Assembly: GCF_020405225.1 (NCBI RefSeq)
Contig: NZ_CP084472.1
Coordinates: forward strand, 1,302,001-1,366,000
DNA length: 64,000 nt
Source: Natrinema sp. DC36
Lineage (GTDB): Archaea; Halobacteriota; Halobacteria; Halobacteriales; Natrialbaceae
Direction of reading: 5' to 3'
Part shown: positions 7,302 through 14,955 of the stretch, piece by piece
Position numbering within the stretch: the stretch's first letter is position 1
Layout: every line of letters begins with the position of its first letter
Translations under genes and position numbers: made by a program
Notes under the pieces: generated by a model
What the model saw: the letters and a program-made list of their open reading frames with translations, nothing else
Database searches by the model: none
What the model was told of the DNA's origin: nothing

Positions 7302-7619
7302 GTCCTGCTATCGTGGCAACAGGGAATCGCCACGCCCTCCCCAGCCGATTTCTCCTCACGGACGCTTCGCGTCCGTTCGGATGGTTCGCGGGACCGTCGG
7401 TCCCGCGCTAACGCTCGTTCACTTCGTTCTCTCGCTCATCCACTGGAAGACGCAAAGCGTCTTCCAAGCAGTCACTCGCTACACTCGTGACGACCTCGCA
7501 CGACTTCGGACCGCGGGTCACCGGTGGTTCGCGGCTCCCTGCGGTCACCGCTCACATTATCGAGGCCTTCACTTCGTTCAGGCCTCGCAGTTCACCGCGG
7601 CCCAGCGCGCGCCACCGCA
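7302..7619. repeat. Structured dispersed repeat, copy A
   Basis: 318 bp, largely identical in unpaired segments to 55767-56125. It is built of consecutive hairpins: 7312-7317/7329-7334 (CGTGGC/GCCACG), 7358-7365/7369-7376 (ACGGACGC/GCGTCCGT), 7387-7395/7399-7407 (CGCGGGACC/GGTCCCGCG), 7444-7453/7457-7466 (TGGAAGACGC/GCGTCTTCCA), 7471-7475/7487-7491 (GTCAC/GTGAC) and 7561-7568/7580-7587 (CGAGGCCT/AGGCCTCG). Between the copies several stems differ by compensating changes. No conserved reading frame survives both copies. It occupies most of the 487-bp gap between rnhA and the gene that follows it. Identity as RNA gene, MITE or REP-like element is undecided. Confidence 0.8.
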
Positions 7620-7672
7620 CTCTGGACGGTCGGTCCGGAATGAGAAACGTACCTGCTCTGACTTGAGCGATC

Positions 7673-8266
7673 CTAGGCCTGATCCAGCGCCTCGTTCACG
7701 AGGCCGTCCGCGCGGTCGTTGGCCTCTCGAGGGACGTACTCGAGGGTCCACTCGTCGAACGAGCGGAGGAGTTCGTGGACGGTCACGCGCTTCTCGCGGA
7801 GTTCCGGGTTGTTGGTGTCGTACTCGCCGCGGACCTGCTTGACGATGAGTTCGGAGTCGCCGCGGACGTGAACCTCGTCGTAGTCGTAGTCGCGCGCGGC
7901 CTCGAGCGCCGCGATCAGCGCCTCGTACTCGGCCTGGTTGTTCGTGGCCGTCCCGATCGTTTCGCCGTCCTCGGCGACGATTCCGTCGCCGGTGACGATC
8001 ACCCAGCCGATTCCGGCGGGACCGGGATTGCCACGGGAGCCGCCGTCGAAGTAGACGTGAGCGCGCCCGCCGTTCTCGCGGAGCAGCGCCTCGATATCTC
8101 GCGGGTCCGACCCCTGAATCACGACCTTGTCGTCGTAGGCGACGGCCGTGGCACCGCCGCGGCTCGCTCGCCAGCGCTCGTGGTCAGTGTTTCCCGAGTC
8201 GACGGCGACGCCCGCCTCCTCGAGTCGTTCGCGGGCCGCCTCGACGTCGCACTCGATGACCGGCAT
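7673..8266 (-). CDS. rnhA: Ribonuclease HI
   Basis: 197 residues from the ATG at 8266 (MPVIECDVEA); the frame is open upstream but that part has no family similarity. RNase HI removes RNA from RNA-DNA hybrids. The four catalytic acids are visible: Asp at about 74 in VYFDGGSRGNPGP, Glu at about 113 in NNQAEYEAL, Asp at about 137 in VRGDSELIV and Asp at about 187 in DRADGLVNEAL. The first 65 residues are an extra N-terminal domain seen in haloarchaeal homologues. A minus-strand AT box near 8290 (GCTTTATCC) gives a leaderless start. It is divergent from tfb. Confidence 0.95.
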   Translation of the reverse strand: MPVIECDVEAARERLEEAGVAVDSGNTDHERWRASRGGATAVAYDDKVVIQGSDPRDIEALLRENGGRAHVYFDGGSRGNPGPAGIGWVIVTGDGIVAEDGETIGTATNNQAEYEALIAALEAARDYDYDEVHVRGDSELIVKQVRGEYDTNNPELREKRVTVHELLRSFDEWTLEYVPREANDRADGLVNEALDQA

Positions 8267-8393
8267 TCGTCTCCGTGATCGGCCAGAATCGGATAAAGCT
8301 TTTCCGGTTCCGTTTCGTAAAACTCGAGAGTGAACGCTCGTATCGACTGTTTTCGAGCGATACTGAGCAACGGGTGGAACGACCTCCCAAATC

Positions 8394-8401
8394 TTTATAT
8401 A
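8394..8401 (+). promoter_or_regulatory. TATA box of tfb
   Basis: TTTATATA 28-35 bp upstream of the tfb ATG at 8429. A second AT-rich stretch (CTATAAAAG, about 8415-8424) lies between it and the ATG, too close to serve the same start. Confidence 0.55.
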
Positions 8402-8428
8402 CCATAATGAGACTACTATAAAAGTGCG

Positions 8429-9391
8429 ATGACACGGTCCACCCGCCAGCGGGAGCGAACGCGCGAGACGGACGAGACCGAGGAACAAGAGGGGGAACGT
8501 GCCTGCCCCGAGTGTGAATCGGACAATCTCGTCAAGGACTCCGACCGGGGAGAGCTCATCTGCGAAGACTGTGGGCTCGTCGTGGAGGAGGAACAGATCG
8601 ACCCAGGCCCGGAGTGGCGGGCGTTCAATCACCAGGAACGGCAGGAAAAGTCCCGCGTCGGTGCGCCGACGACCCAGACGATGCACGACAAGGGGCTGAC
8701 GACGACGATCGACTGGAAAGATAAGGACGCCTACGGCCGCTCGATTTCTTCGAAAAAACGCAGCCAGATGCACCGGTTGCGCAAGTGGCAGGAACGCATT
8801 CGAACCAAAGACGCCGGCGAGCGGAACCTCCAGTTCGCGCTCAGCGAGATCGATCGGATGGCATCCGCGCTCGGCGTCCCGCGCTCGGTTCGGGAGGTCG
8901 CGTCGGTCATCTATCGGCGCGCGCTCAAAGAAGACCTCATCCGCGGACGATCGATCGAAGGGGTCGCGACGTCCGCGCTGTACGCCGCCTGTCGCAAGGA
9001 AGGGATCCCGCGAAGCCTCGAGGAGATCTCGGAAGTCTCGCGCGTCGAACGCAAAGAAATCGGTCGCACGTATCGATACATCTCGCAGGAACTCGGCCTC
9101 GAGATGCGTCCCGTCGACCCGAAAAAGTACGTCCCGCGCTTCTGTTCTGAACTCGAACTGTCCGAAGAGGTCCAGACCAAGGCCAACGAAATCATCGAGA
9201 AGACGGCCGAAGAAGGACTGCTCTCGGGCAAGTCACCGACGGGGTACGCCGCGGCCGCGATCTACGCCGCGTCCCTACTCTGCAACGAGAAGAAGACCCA
9301 ACGCGAGGTCGCCGACGTCGCACAGGTGACCGAGGTGACGATCCGGAACCGCTATCAGGAGCAGATCGAAGCGATGGGCATTCACGGGTAG
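8429..9391 (+). CDS. tfb: Transcription initiation factor IIB (TFB)
   Basis: 320 residues. TFB bridges TBP-bound promoter DNA and RNA polymerase. The N-terminal zinc ribbon has Cys at 26, 29, 45 and 48 (CPEC...CEDCG); the B-finger/linker follows ([21 protein letters not shown], in pieces), then two cyclin-like repeats, the first starting near [18 protein letters not shown] and the second near [17 protein letters not shown], ending with the DNA-binding [18 protein letters not shown]. Haloarchaea have several TFBs; which paralogue this is cannot be read from the window. A 34-residue charged N-terminal arm precedes the ribbon. Confidence 0.97.
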   Translation: MTRSTRQRERTRETDETEEQEGERACPECESDNLVKDSDRGELICEDCGLVVEEEQIDPGPEWRAFNHQERQEKSRVGAPTTQTMHDKGLTTTIDWKDKDAYGRSISSKKRSQMHRLRKWQERIRTKDAGERNLQFALSEIDRMASALGVPRSVREVASVIYRRALKEDLIRGRSIEGVATSALYAACRKEGIPRSLEEISEVSRVERKEIGRTYRYISQELGLEMRPVDPKKYVPRFCSELELSEEVQTKANEIIEKTAEEGLLSGKSPTGYAAAAIYAASLLCNEKKTQREVADVAQVTEVTIRNRYQEQIEAMGIHG

Positions 9392-9462
9392 TCGAAGGAG
9401 AACTCGATATTCACTCTCGATTTTATTGCGTCGCGTATTCGATCCAGCGACCGCGTCCTCGG

Positions 9463-10122
9463 CTAGTCGTCCTTGCCGACGCTGATGACCTGCAAGAGCG
9501 AGTAGACGGGAACACCCTCGAGTTCCTCGAGGCCCTGTTTGTCCGCGATGACGACGCAGGCGAGCGGTTTACCGCCCTCGGCGCGGATCGCCTCGATCGT
9601 CTCGCGCATGGTGGTGCCGCTGGTAATGGTATCGTCGACGACGTAACATTCCCGATCGCGGATACCGGCGAAATTCCTGGAGAAGGTGCCGCCGAGTTCC
9701 TCGATGTCGCCTTCTTCCCACTGGTGTTTCGCGGGGGTGTAGGTTCCGAGGTCCGTCTCGAGTTCGCGGGCGACCAGCGTCGCGATGGGGCCGCCGGCTT
9801 TCTCGATGCCGATCGTCAGATCCACGTCTTCGCCGTGTTTGGCGAGCATGTCGGCCATCGCGGAGGCGATGGCGCTCATCCGTTTGCTGTCCCGGCCGAT
9901 CGCAGACCAGTCGACGTGGATGTCCTGTGGGCCGCTCGCACCGGGGGTTTCGTCGGTTCGCTGGGGCGGTTGTTCGGTCGCCTGTGGGGTCGTTCCGCTG
10001 CGCTCGACGAGCCAGCTCGCGGTCTCTCGGGAGACGTTCAGCTCGTCCGCGATTTCGCCCTTCGAGAGACCTCGGGCCGCGAGCTCGGCCGCGCTCTCGA
10101 TTAAGTCGTCGACGTTTTTCAT
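9463..10122 (-). CDS. gfcR: GfcR, PRTase-type transcriptional regulator of sugar catabolism
   Basis: 219 residues: an N-terminal helix-turn-helix (residues of about 18-40, LSKGEIADELNVSRETASWLV), an acidic Pro-rich linker, then an orotate-phosphoribosyltransferase-like domain with the PRPP motif CYVVDDTITSGTT (Asp163/164). The family is often labelled PyrE-like, but in Haloferax the homologue GfcR activates glucose and fructose degradation genes. Its ATG overlaps the gdh stop by 4 bp (10119-10122, ATGA), so the two are translationally coupled. A role controlling the Entner-Doudoroff-type pathway follows from family and neighbour. Confidence 0.88.
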   Translation of the reverse strand: MKNVDDLIESAAELAARGLSKGEIADELNVSRETASWLVERSGTTPQATEQPPQRTDETPGASGPQDIHVDWSAIGRDSKRMSAIASAMADMLAKHGEDVDLTIGIEKAGGPIATLVARELETDLGTYTPAKHQWEEGDIEELGGTFSRNFAGIRDRECYVVDDTITSGTTMRETIEAIRAEGGKPLACVVIADKQGLEELEGVPVYSLLQVISVGKDD

Positions 10123-11243
10123 ATAGATGCGAATTCGACCGCCGTTTTTATAGTCGTGTCGTCATCCTCCCCCACCGTCGATGCGTGTCCAGCTGCCGGG
10201 ACGCGCGCGGTCGCTGCCGGGAACGCCAGATCGACGGCTTCGAGGCCGTAGACACCGGTGACAATCGACTCGAGTACCCAGTCGGGAAGGCCCGAGAGCG
10301 TCTCGATTGCCCGCTCGAAGTGACGGCGGTTGGAGTTGACGCTGCCGACCAGCGCTTTGTTGTGCAACACGAGTTCGCGGTGGAGTCGGCCGCCGTCGAC
10401 CTCGAACGACCAGTCGCTGGGAACGCCGAGTAGGGCGGCGACGCCGTTGGGGGCGAGCGCGTCGATCGATTCGAAGGCGTGTTTCGCGTAGCCGGTCGCT
10501 TCGTAGACGATGTCCATCGGCTCGTACGCGCCAGCGATCTCGGAGACCGGCGTCTCGCGGGAGTCGATGTAGGTCGCGCCGAGTCGCTCCACGATGTCGA
10601 TCGTCGGGTGTGGCCGATCATTCCGGCCGAGACAGTAGACTCGCTCGTAGTCGAGCGTCTCCGCGAACATCGCGGCGGTCAACAGCCCCAGCGAGCCGGT
10701 GCCGAGGACGAGCGCGGATTCGGGCCGCCAGTCGAACGCCGAGCGCGTCGCGCGAGCGTGTTCGATCGCCTTTTCGGTAATGCTGATCGGCTCCACCAGA
10801 AAGCCCCACGGAGCCAGTTCGGCGGAAATCGGAACGAGACAATCGGCCGGACTCGTGACGTACTCCGCCATGAATCCGTGTGCGCCGACGATGCCGCGTT
10901 CGACGTACTCGCCGTCGGGGGCCATGTCCGGCTCGCCGGCCTCGAAGTAGTCGTTCGTCTCGACGCCCGCGGGCGGTCGGCGAACCGTCGGGACGACGCA
11001 CTGGCCCTCCTCGAGGTCGGTTCCGTTCGCGTCTTCGACGACGCCGACGGCCTCGTGTCCGAGGATCAGCCGGTCGTCCCCGTCCGGAACGCCACCGTGG
11101 CTCCCTTCGATGACCTCGTAATCGGTCCCGTCGACGCCGACGCGACAGACCCGCACGAGCGCTTCGCCGGGAGCGGGTTCCGGAACGGGTCGGTCGACGA
11201 CCGCCGGGATACCCGCCCCGGGCTGGACTGCGATGGCTTTCAT
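10119..11243 (-). CDS. gdh: Glucose 1-dehydrogenase (haloarchaeal MDR type)
   Basis: 374 residues. Oxidises glucose to gluconolactone with NAD(P)+, the first step of the semiphosphorylative Entner-Doudoroff pathway. Zinc-site residues: GVDGTDYEVIEG (Asp at about 38 replaces the usual Cys, as in Haloferax GDH), LGHEAVG (His/Glu at about 63-64) and VEPISITEKA (Glu at about 150). The Rossmann motif LGTGSLGLLTA and the following GRNDRPHPT loop suggest NADP preference. A minus-strand AT box at 11270-11278 lies 27-35 bp above the ATG. gfcR follows with a 4-bp overlap; a KDG/KDPG-aldolase-like gene lies 2.8 kb away on the other strand. Confidence 0.92.
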   Translation of the reverse strand: MKAIAVQPGAGIPAVVDRPVPEPAPGEALVRVCRVGVDGTDYEVIEGSHGGVPDGDDRLILGHEAVGVVEDANGTDLEEGQCVVPTVRRPPAGVETNDYFEAGEPDMAPDGEYVERGIVGAHGFMAEYVTSPADCLVPISAELAPWGFLVEPISITEKAIEHARATRSAFDWRPESALVLGTGSLGLLTAAMFAETLDYERVYCLGRNDRPHPTIDIVERLGATYIDSRETPVSEIAGAYEPMDIVYEATGYAKHAFESIDALAPNGVAALLGVPSDWSFEVDGGRLHRELVLHNKALVGSVNSNRRHFERAIETLSGLPDWVLESIVTGVYGLEAVDLAFPAATARVPAAGHASTVGEDDDTTIKTAVEFASI

Positions 11244-11269
11244 TGGCTCCCGGTAGGAACCGTGACGTT

Positions 11270-11278
11270 AAATATTTA
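11270..11278 (-). promoter_or_regulatory. TATA box of gdh-gfcR
   Basis: AAATATTTA, symmetric and AT-rich in GC-rich DNA, sits 27-35 bp upstream of the gdh ATG and fits a near-leaderless operon promoter. Confidence 0.55.
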
Positions 11279-11361
11279 TTCCTAATCGAGTAAATATCGG
11301 TGTGTTCGGATATCGGAGACGTGGGACCGTCCGGCCGGGATCGATCGGGCGGCGAACTGAC

Positions 11362-11520
11362 TGCGACCGAAGCGACCGGAACGACCGCGACCGGAACTAC
11401 TGCGACCAAAACTACTGCGACCAAAACTACTGCGACCGAAACAACTGCGACCGAAACAACTGCGACCGAAACAACTGCGACCGAAACAACTGCGACCGAA
11501 ACAACTGCGACCGGAAACGG
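11362..11520 (+). repeat. 15-bp tandem repeat between gdh and a HAD gene
   Basis: The core 11386-11505 is eight 15-bp units in perfect register; five are TGCGACCGAAACAAC (11431-11505), two are TGCGACCAAAACTAC and one is a variant (CGCGACCGGAACTAC). Degenerate units extend to 11362 and 11520. The length of 15 keeps all frames open on both strands, so several spurious reading frames cross it. It lies in the 306-bp gap between the divergent gdh and HAD genes, starting 84 bp past the gdh TATA box and ending 30 bp before the HAD start. No TATA-like sequence occurs inside it. Confidence 0.85.
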
Positions 11521-11549
11521 TTTTCCGTCCGCCCATGCCTGTAGTCCAC

Positions 11550-12860
11550 ATGGAACGGTACGATCTCGTCTATCGGCTCTACGACGAGCACGACACGGCG
11601 ACGCTGCGGGAGTACCAGGAGTTCGTCGACGTCTTCCCGGCGGTCGACTCCAGAGTCGCGCTCGAGCACTGGCAGGAGGCGACCGAGGAACTCGAGGCTC
11701 GCAAGGACGAGATCCGGTCGGCGTTCGCGGCCGGCGAGACGTTCGCGGAGATCGCCGCCCGCGCGACCCGGGACCAGGCCTTCACCGCGCTCGACCTCGA
11801 GGCGAAGTACGGCCGCGCGGTGAACGTCCTCGTGCTCGACGTCGACGAGACGCTGCGCTCCGCCGGCGGAACGGACAACGAGATCCCCCGGGAGACGCTG
11901 CACCTCCTGACGGAGTTCCACGAGGCCGGCGTCCCGATCGTCATCTGTACGGGCCAGACCTTAGAGAACGTCAAGGGGTTCGCGATTCAGGGGCTGGGCA
12001 GCGAGATCGTCCACTCGGGGAACCTCTCGATCGTCTACGAGGCGGGAACGGGCGTGTTCACGCCGGGCCACGGCGCGGACACGAAGCAGTTGCTCTACGA
12101 GGACCTCGACGAGTCCATTCGGACCGTCTTCGACGACATCCGATCGCGCGTCCTCCCCGAGGCGCCCGAGAGACTCCGGCGGGGCTGTCACCTCCAGGGC
12201 AACGAGTTCAACGTCACGATGAAGCCCAACTACGAAACCGGGTCCGCGGAGGCTCGCGACATTATCGACGAGGCACTGGTCTATCTTATCGATCTGCTCG
12301 CCGACGCCGTCGGACGGATGCTCGAGGACGCGACGACGGAGGTAAACGGTGAGAATGGGGAATCAGCCACCGGTGGCGAAAGTGAGCTGACACCCGGCGA
12401 CGAAACGATCACCGACTGGACCCGCGCCTTCTACGCCGGGCAGGACCCCGAGATCAGGTCGGTCCTCGAGGGCGAAGGGGCGTACCCCGATCTGGCGGTC
12501 GACGACGTCCCCGACCGGGTCGCAGCGACCCTCGAGCGGATCGACGTCGCCTACTACGAGGCCGATGCGGCCGAAATCGGTAGCCTCGAGCTGAACAAGG
12601 TGGTGGGCGTCGAACGCGCGCTCGACGTGCTCGGAGTCGAGGACCCCTTCGCGCTCGTGATGGGCGACTCCAAGAGCGATCTGCGCGTGATGGAGTGGGT
12701 CGCCGACACCGACGCCGGGATCGCGGCCGCCCCGGAACACGCCTCTCAGGAGACCTTCCAGCACGTTCTCGAAACGGACGAACTCGTCTTCGATCGCGGG
12801 AAGAGCGTCGACGTGCTCCGGACGGTGTACGCGCTCAATCGGCTGGCCCGTCTCGGGTGA
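11550..12860 (+). CDS. HAD-superfamily hydrolase with N-terminal helical extension
   Basis: 436 residues from the ATG at 11550 (MERYDLVYRLYD); an ATG five codons earlier is possible. HAD phosphatase motifs: I, LVLDVDETLRSAG (nucleophile Asp at about 95); II, VICTGQT; III, LNKVVGVERAL (Lys); IV, VMGDSKSDLRVME. Mobile cap insertions lie between motifs II and III, including an acidic disordered stretch (NGENGESATGGE). The first 85 or so residues are helical and not part of the usual phosphatase. The order resembles Cof/sucrose-phosphatase types, but the substrate is unknown. It lies directly after the 15-bp repeat array. Confidence 0.75.
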   Translation: MERYDLVYRLYDEHDTATLREYQEFVDVFPAVDSRVALEHWQEATEELEARKDEIRSAFAAGETFAEIAARATRDQAFTALDLEAKYGRAVNVLVLDVDETLRSAGGTDNEIPRETLHLLTEFHEAGVPIVICTGQTLENVKGFAIQGLGSEIVHSGNLSIVYEAGTGVFTPGHGADTKQLLYEDLDESIRTVFDDIRSRVLPEAPERLRRGCHLQGNEFNVTMKPNYETGSAEARDIIDEALVYLIDLLADAVGRMLEDATTEVNGENGESATGGESELTPGDETITDWTRAFYAGQDPEIRSVLEGEGAYPDLAVDDVPDRVAATLERIDVAYYEADAAEIGSLELNKVVGVERALDVLGVEDPFALVMGDSKSDLRVMEWVADTDAGIAAAPEHASQETFQHVLETDELVFDRGKSVDVLRTVYALNRLARLG

Positions 12861-13236
12861 TCGATCGCTCCCGTTTCGCGCGTGCAGTGTCACCCGATCC
12901 GAACTGCCATCGGTTCGGAATTGCGGTCCGATCGATACCGTCGGAATTCCGGTTCCGTCACGCGATTCTGACCGTCGTCAGGTCCGACTCACTCCCTTAA
13001 ACGGCCGGAATACAAAGGCCCGCTCATCAAGCGTATCCGAGTCGTTTCTTCTCCCAGCACGATCCGAGCGAGCGTGCTGTCGACGGCGGCCTTACAGCCG
13101 CTACGGGCGAGGCGTTCGCGACGGACACCGAGCGGATCGGCTTGATACTCCGGAGACGTATCGAGTCCCGACACTGCCACGACAGCGGCGCCGTTCACCG
13201 ACCGGACTCGAGCCAGCGATACGAGGTGACCCACCA
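12861..13236 (+). other. 376-bp gap; possible long leader of the HTH-10 gene
   Basis: No credible gene. CTTAAA at 12996-13001 is the best TATA-like box; transcription from it would start near 13025 and give a leader of about 210 nt. A ribosome-binding-like GAGGTGA precedes the ATG at 13237 by 8 bp, which fits a leadered rather than leaderless message. A minus-strand frame across the region is basic and looks like a shadow. Confidence 0.35.
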
Positions 13237-13917
13237 ATGACGACGATCGCAGAACTTTCGCTTTCGACGGACGAGTTCGCACTCGCAGAGACCCTTCAGC
13301 AACTACCGGCCCTCGACGTCCGCGTCGAAAGCGTCGTCGCGGAGGGGCCGACCCGGACCGTCCCGCTCGTCTGGTTTTCCAACGTCGACCGCGACGACCT
13401 CGAGACGGCTCTCGAATCGGATCCGACCGTCGCCGAGTACCGACGGCTGCTCGAGAGCACCGAGGACGGCGAACTGTTCTATCGCCTGGAGTACGCGGCG
13501 ACCGTCGAGTCCGTCTGTCAGTGCGTCTACACCGACGGCGGGACGGTCCTCGACGCGCAGGTGACCGACGGCCAGTGGACGCTTCGGCTCCTCTTTCCCC
13601 ACCGCGAGGAGCTCTCGGACGCCGTCTCGGCCATCGAGGACTGCGGCGTCCGGGTCGATGTCAGACGCATGGTCGAGGCCGGTCAGGACGAGGAACTCGA
13701 GACGACGGCGGCCTTGACCGAGCCCCAGCAGGAGGCGATCGCCGAGGCGTATCGGCAGGGCTACTACGACGTCCCGCGCGAAATCTCGCTCGAGGAGCTC
13801 GCGAACGAACTCGACATCTCTCATCAGGCGCTCTCCGAGCGGCTCCGTCGGGCGAACCGCGTCCTCGCGGGCGAGCAGTTGGACAGCCCGTCGGGCGAGA
13901 TGGCGACGCCAGACTGA
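13237..13917 (+). CDS. Bat-type HTH-10 transcriptional regulator
   Basis: 226 residues. The C-terminal part (LTEPQQEAIAEAYRQGYYDVPREISLEELANELDISHQALSERLRRAN, in segments, about residues 160-210) is the HTH-10 domain of bacterio-opsin activator relatives, very abundant in haloarchaea. The N-terminal 150 residues form the matching sensor-like fold without a recognised PAS or GAF domain. GAGGTGA ahead of the ATG supports the start. It is not next to any opsin or carotenoid gene, so its target is unknown. A T6 run at 14001-14006 follows 84 bp downstream. Confidence 0.85.
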   Translation: MTTIAELSLSTDEFALAETLQQLPALDVRVESVVAEGPTRTVPLVWFSNVDRDDLETALESDPTVAEYRRLLESTEDGELFYRLEYAATVESVCQCVYTDGGTVLDAQVTDGQWTLRLLFPHREELSDAVSAIEDCGVRVDVRRMVEAGQDEELETTAALTEPQQEAIAEAYRQGYYDVPREISLEELANELDISHQALSERLRRANRVLAGEQLDSPSGEMATPD

Positions 13918-14000
13918 CGCTCGAGGTCGGCGGGCGTCGTTCGATCAGGTCTAGCGACCGGTGACTGTTCGAGTTGCCGACCGATTCACGACGGCAGGCG

Positions 14001-14006
14001 TTTTTT
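14001..14006 (+). terminator. Oligo-T terminator after the HTH-10 gene
   Basis: Six consecutive T after a GC-rich stretch (CAGGCG), between two same-strand genes, fit an archaeal intrinsic terminator. The next gene starts 26 bp later, so the same stretch could alternatively be an upstream promoter element for it. Confidence 0.35.
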
Positions 14007-14031
14007 GACCGTCCCCGACGGAGTGGCCTGC

Positions 14032-14943
14032 ATGTCGAATCACGATCCCGGCGCCGCAGACCCGCTCTCGCTTCGCGGCGTCGTTCCGCCGACCGTCACC
14101 GCGTTTCGGGAGGACGAGTCCGTCGATTACGAGACGACGGCTTCACACGCCCGGTTCGTCGTCGATCGCGGGGTACACGGCGTCTTTCCGCTCGGAACCA
14201 ACGGCGAGTTCCCGCTGCTCTCGGGCCCGGAGCGCGACCGGATCGTCGAGGCGGTCGTCGACGAAGTCGGTGACGACGTGCCGGTCATCGCCGGCGTCGG
14301 CGCTCCCAGTACCTATCGGACGGTCGCCCACGCCGAACACGCCGAATCCGTCGGCGCGGACGGCATCGTCGTCGTGACGCCGTACTACTATCCGCTGGAC
14401 CACGACGGTGCCCTCGAGCACTATCGCCGGGTTGCCGAGGCCGTCGACTTACCAGTCTATCTCTACCACATCCCGAGCAAGACCGGCAACGAGCTATCGC
14501 TCGAGACGCTGGCTGACCTCGCGGAAATCGACAACCTCGCGGGCGTCAAGGACTCGAGCAAGGACGTGCCGTGGCTCGCGCAGGCGATCGACGCCCACCC
14601 CGACCTGACCTTCCTCGCGGGGTCGGACTCGCTGCTTTTCACCGGACTCGAGATCGGCTGCTCGGGACTCGTCAGCGCCGTCGCGAACGCGTTCCCGGAA
14701 CTCGTCGTGGATTGTTACGAGGCCTACGACGCGGACGACGAGGAGCGAGCGCGCGAACTCCAGAGCAAAATATTCCGCGTTCGGGACGCGTTCAAGACCG
14801 GCGGCGCGTACATGTCCGGCGTCAAGACGGCACTCCGGATGCGGGACTTCGACGCCGGCCCGTTGCGGAGCCCGCTTCGGCTGAAGGACGACGACTCCGC
14901 ACGGGAGATGCGCTCCCAGCTCGAAAAAATAGACGTCCTCTGA
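14032..14943 (+). CDS. DapA-family aldolase, probable KDG/KDPG aldolase
   Basis: 303 residues from the ATG at 14032 (MSNHDPGA). The (beta/alpha)8 N-acetylneuraminate lyase/DHDPS fold is clear: PLGTNGEFPLL, IAGVGAPSTYRTVAHAEHA, VTPYYYPLDHDG, catalytic Tyr in LPVYLYHIPSKTG and Schiff-base Lys in LAGVKDSSKD (about residue 170). KDG/KDPG aldolases and dihydrodipicolinate synthases are close relatives. The nearby gdh-gfcR pair favours the aldolase cleaving 2-keto-3-deoxy-(6-phospho)gluconate, and no lysine gene is near, but substrate assignment by sequence alone is uncertain. Confidence 0.7.
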   Translation: MSNHDPGAADPLSLRGVVPPTVTAFREDESVDYETTASHARFVVDRGVHGVFPLGTNGEFPLLSGPERDRIVEAVVDEVGDDVPVIAGVGAPSTYRTVAHAEHAESVGADGIVVVTPYYYPLDHDGALEHYRRVAEAVDLPVYLYHIPSKTGNELSLETLADLAEIDNLAGVKDSSKDVPWLAQAIDAHPDLTFLAGSDSLLFTGLEIGCSGLVSAVANAFPELVVDCYEAYDADDEERARELQSKIFRVRDAFKTGGAYMSGVKTALRMRDFDAGPLRSPLRLKDDDSAREMRSQLEKIDVL

Positions 14944-14955
14944 GGTGGACGGCGG

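Noticed and set aside
7302-7619. Protein-coding frames inside the structured repeats
   Set aside because: Frames present in one copy are broken or differ in the other because the stems change length and sequence; conservation follows pairing, not codons.
11386-11505. Repeat array as a CRISPR
   Set aside because: Units are contiguous 15-mers with no spacers; no cas genes in the window.
11300-12352. 350-codon plus-strand frame crossing the 15-bp repeat
   Set aside because: Runs out of frame through the HAD gene; arises because the repeat unit length is a multiple of 3 and contains no stop.
12989-13282. 97-codon minus-strand frame upstream of the HTH-10 gene
   Set aside because: Basic composition unlike haloarchaeal proteins and overlaps the start of the HTH-10 gene; no promoter.
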